Assembly: GCA_003427395.1 (NCBI GenBank)
Contig: BFEA01000131.1
Coordinates: 2,683,999 to 2,713,052 of the forward strand
Direction: 5' to 3'
Origin: Chara braunii
Lineage: Eukaryota; Streptophyta; Charophyceae; Charales; Characeae
DNA: 29,054 nucleotides
Shown: positions 27,853-29,054 of the stretch, one piece after another
How positions within the stretch are numbered: the first letter of the stretch is position 1
How the letters are laid out: every line of letters begins with the position of its first letter
Translations under genes and position numbers: made by a program
The notes under the pieces: generated by a model
The model's input: the letters and a program-made list of their open reading frames with translations, nothing else
Databases searched by the model: none
What the model was told of the DNA's origin: nothing

Positions 27853-27880
27853 CAATACCTATCCAACAGCCAAAGGGAAT

Positions 27881-29054
27881 TTCAGTCAAAAAACAACAAA
27901 GGGAGACAAACCTCTTGTGGGCTGTAGCAGAAGAAGATTGTCCAAAATGACATGTTTGATGGGGGGCAACATCAAGCCTGTCATTCTGGATGATCTCCAG
28001 GATATCATCCGATTATAGATACAATTACCGTAATCGTCCCTAACCCTAAACCAAACACCGTCGAAGTGATGGGCAGCAAATCACCAATCCCTAGTGATGG
28101 GCAGCAAATCACCAATCCCTTTTTGCTCCACAGCTATAACACCATGAAAGCAACCTCCATCGCAAGCCGGTAGACGACTATTAATAGAAACCCTATAATT
28201 CACATATGGGCAGTGAAAATACCGACAAGAAGGTCAAGCAAGTGTCGACATAAGTGGGGACCACACCACAATACCGAATCAGCAGTGGTCCCCCGCCCTG
28301 GTCGAGCAGCACCCCTCCCATCAAGTTCGCTATCGATGTGGAAAGAACAGCAACCCATGCACCATCAACCCCAGCAACGGTCGCCGCTTTCAGAGTAGCA
28401 ATCAAGCCAATGGCTGATGAAATGATCAAAATCGAGCACAGTCTGCCCTCTATCGCCTGCGCAACACACACTGCATAGCATGCTCTGCTGGAGGAGGCAC
28501 ACCAATTCATCTACTCGCCAATCAACAGCAAGCCGCTCTTCACCTGCCTCTCCTTCACGCCGATGATTCCCACGATGAATAGACCCAGCACAACTGACAA
28601 GAAGAGTAGCCGACACCTTGCCACTCTGCACATCATGAACGGAGGAGCTACACCTCGTAGTTGCACCCACAGTTCGCGTCAAACCTTGATGGAGTGAACA
28701 TCCATCCACCAACAGCAGCACCCGACCAAGGCTGACGCAGCAGCAATGTATTCATGGAGGCTCCTCATCTGTGACCAAGGCAAATGCCCTGACCTGTTCA
28801 TAATACTGATATGGGGGGCATCGTCCAAACCCCACCCATGCCTGCCAACCTGGCAAAGGGGAGGGAGCATAAGAGGGACAAGACGACGCTATTCGGTCGC
28901 AGGGGCGTTCCCCTCCCCACAATACTCCCGGAGTCCGCAATGTTAAAGTGTGCCTGGGAATAGAAGGGCAAGGCGGGAACGGGCGACTGGAAAATCAGAC
29001 TAGGGCTTAGGATTTAAAGGAATGTCTTGGCAATGGAAGGGTGCGAAGGGAATG
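27881..29054. other. Unassigned region at the right end
   Basis: Upstream of the LINE on its coding strand. Two overlapping minus-strand frames (28193-28510, with hydrophobic stretches such as ILIISSAIGLIATL; and 28365-28721, Cys/Ser-rich) compete with each other and with plus-strand frames. I therefore call no gene. A short CCCTAACCCTAAACC (about 28038-28052) is telomere-like but too brief to mean anything. Confidence 0.4.
28065..28120 (+). repeat. Perfect 28-bp tandem duplication
   Basis: AGTGATGGGCAGCAAATC plus ten more bases occurs twice back-to-back with no mismatch (28065-28092 and 28093-28120). Perfect identity suggests a recent event. Confidence 0.95.

Larger units (their letters stand above)
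20281..27880 (-). mobile_element. Decayed L1-type LINE with internal duplication
   Basis: A nearly full-length non-LTR retrotransposon read on the minus strand. The order is ORF1 N-terminal domain, zinc knuckle, ORF1 C-terminal region, apurinic-type (EEP) endonuclease, reverse transcriptase, then the C-terminal region. All are recognised by motif. Stops at positions expected to be Trp or Gln (TGG to TGA or TAG, CAG to TAG) and several frameshifts show it is not autonomous. The layout with a DUF4283-like ORF1 is typical of green-lineage L1 elements (family knowledge). Neither a 3' A-tail nor a target-site duplication was found, so both outer ends are approximate. Confidence 0.85.

Noticed and set aside
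28038-28052. Telomere-like CCCTAACCCTAAACC
   Set aside because: Only about two units, with no array around them. Too short to be a telomere relic.
28193-28721. Two overlapping minus-strand ORFs at the right end, one with hydrophobic stretches
   Set aside because: They overlap in different frames with plus-strand frames of similar length and show no recognisable domain. The coding frame cannot be decided.

Overview
This looks like nuclear DNA from a repeat-rich eukaryote, most likely of the green plant lineage (alga or early-diverging land plant). The clues are a decayed L1-type LINE whose ORF1 has the plant-style layout (a DUF4283-like domain, then a CCHC zinc knuckle), several tRNA-derived SINE heads, TATA-box and AATAAA signals, long poly(A)/poly(T) tracts and a 594-base assembly gap. 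The lineage call is an inference from motif recognition. I see no bacterial operon, rRNA gene, CRISPR array or convincingly intact tRNA gene.

Layout. 1-3.5 kb holds tRNA-derived SINE heads, A-tails of retroelements and small degenerate duplications, nearly all read on the minus strand. 3.5-8.4 kb is a GAT/ATC-rich microsatellite landscape holding three copies of a dispersed repeat (family A), two copies of a second repeat (family B) and a small ORF on a 15-bp minisatellite. 8.4-11.1 kb is mostly unassigned sequence, with a 47-bp TTAA-bounded tandem repeat, a 90-bp imperfect palindrome beside the assembly gap, and another SINE head. 11.2-12.6 kb is GC-richer and holds a plus-strand candidate terminal exon ending in a hydrophobic tail, followed by AATAAA. 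13.0-19.1 kb carries two unrecognised minus-strand coding candidates. One is a 217-residue ORF at 13.0-13.7 kb. The other is an ORF tract at 18.0-18.9 kb behind a good TATA box. A degenerate 12-bp array, a diverged repeat pair and unassigned sequence lie between them.

20.3-27.9 kb is one long minus-strand LINE with recognisable ORF1, endonuclease, reverse transcriptase and C-terminal regions. It is dead: it has many stops, several frameshifts, a substituted catalytic Asp in the endonuclease, a foldback rearrangement in the RT and a direct duplication of its 3' part. 27.9-29.05 kb is unassigned apart from a perfect 28-bp tandem duplication.

There is no operon-like cooperation here. The clearest biology is retroelement accumulation with one predominant orientation. 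The most interesting unexplained items are a 3'-tail hairpin shared by several elements, the TTAA-bounded repeat, and the two orphan minus-strand coding candidates.
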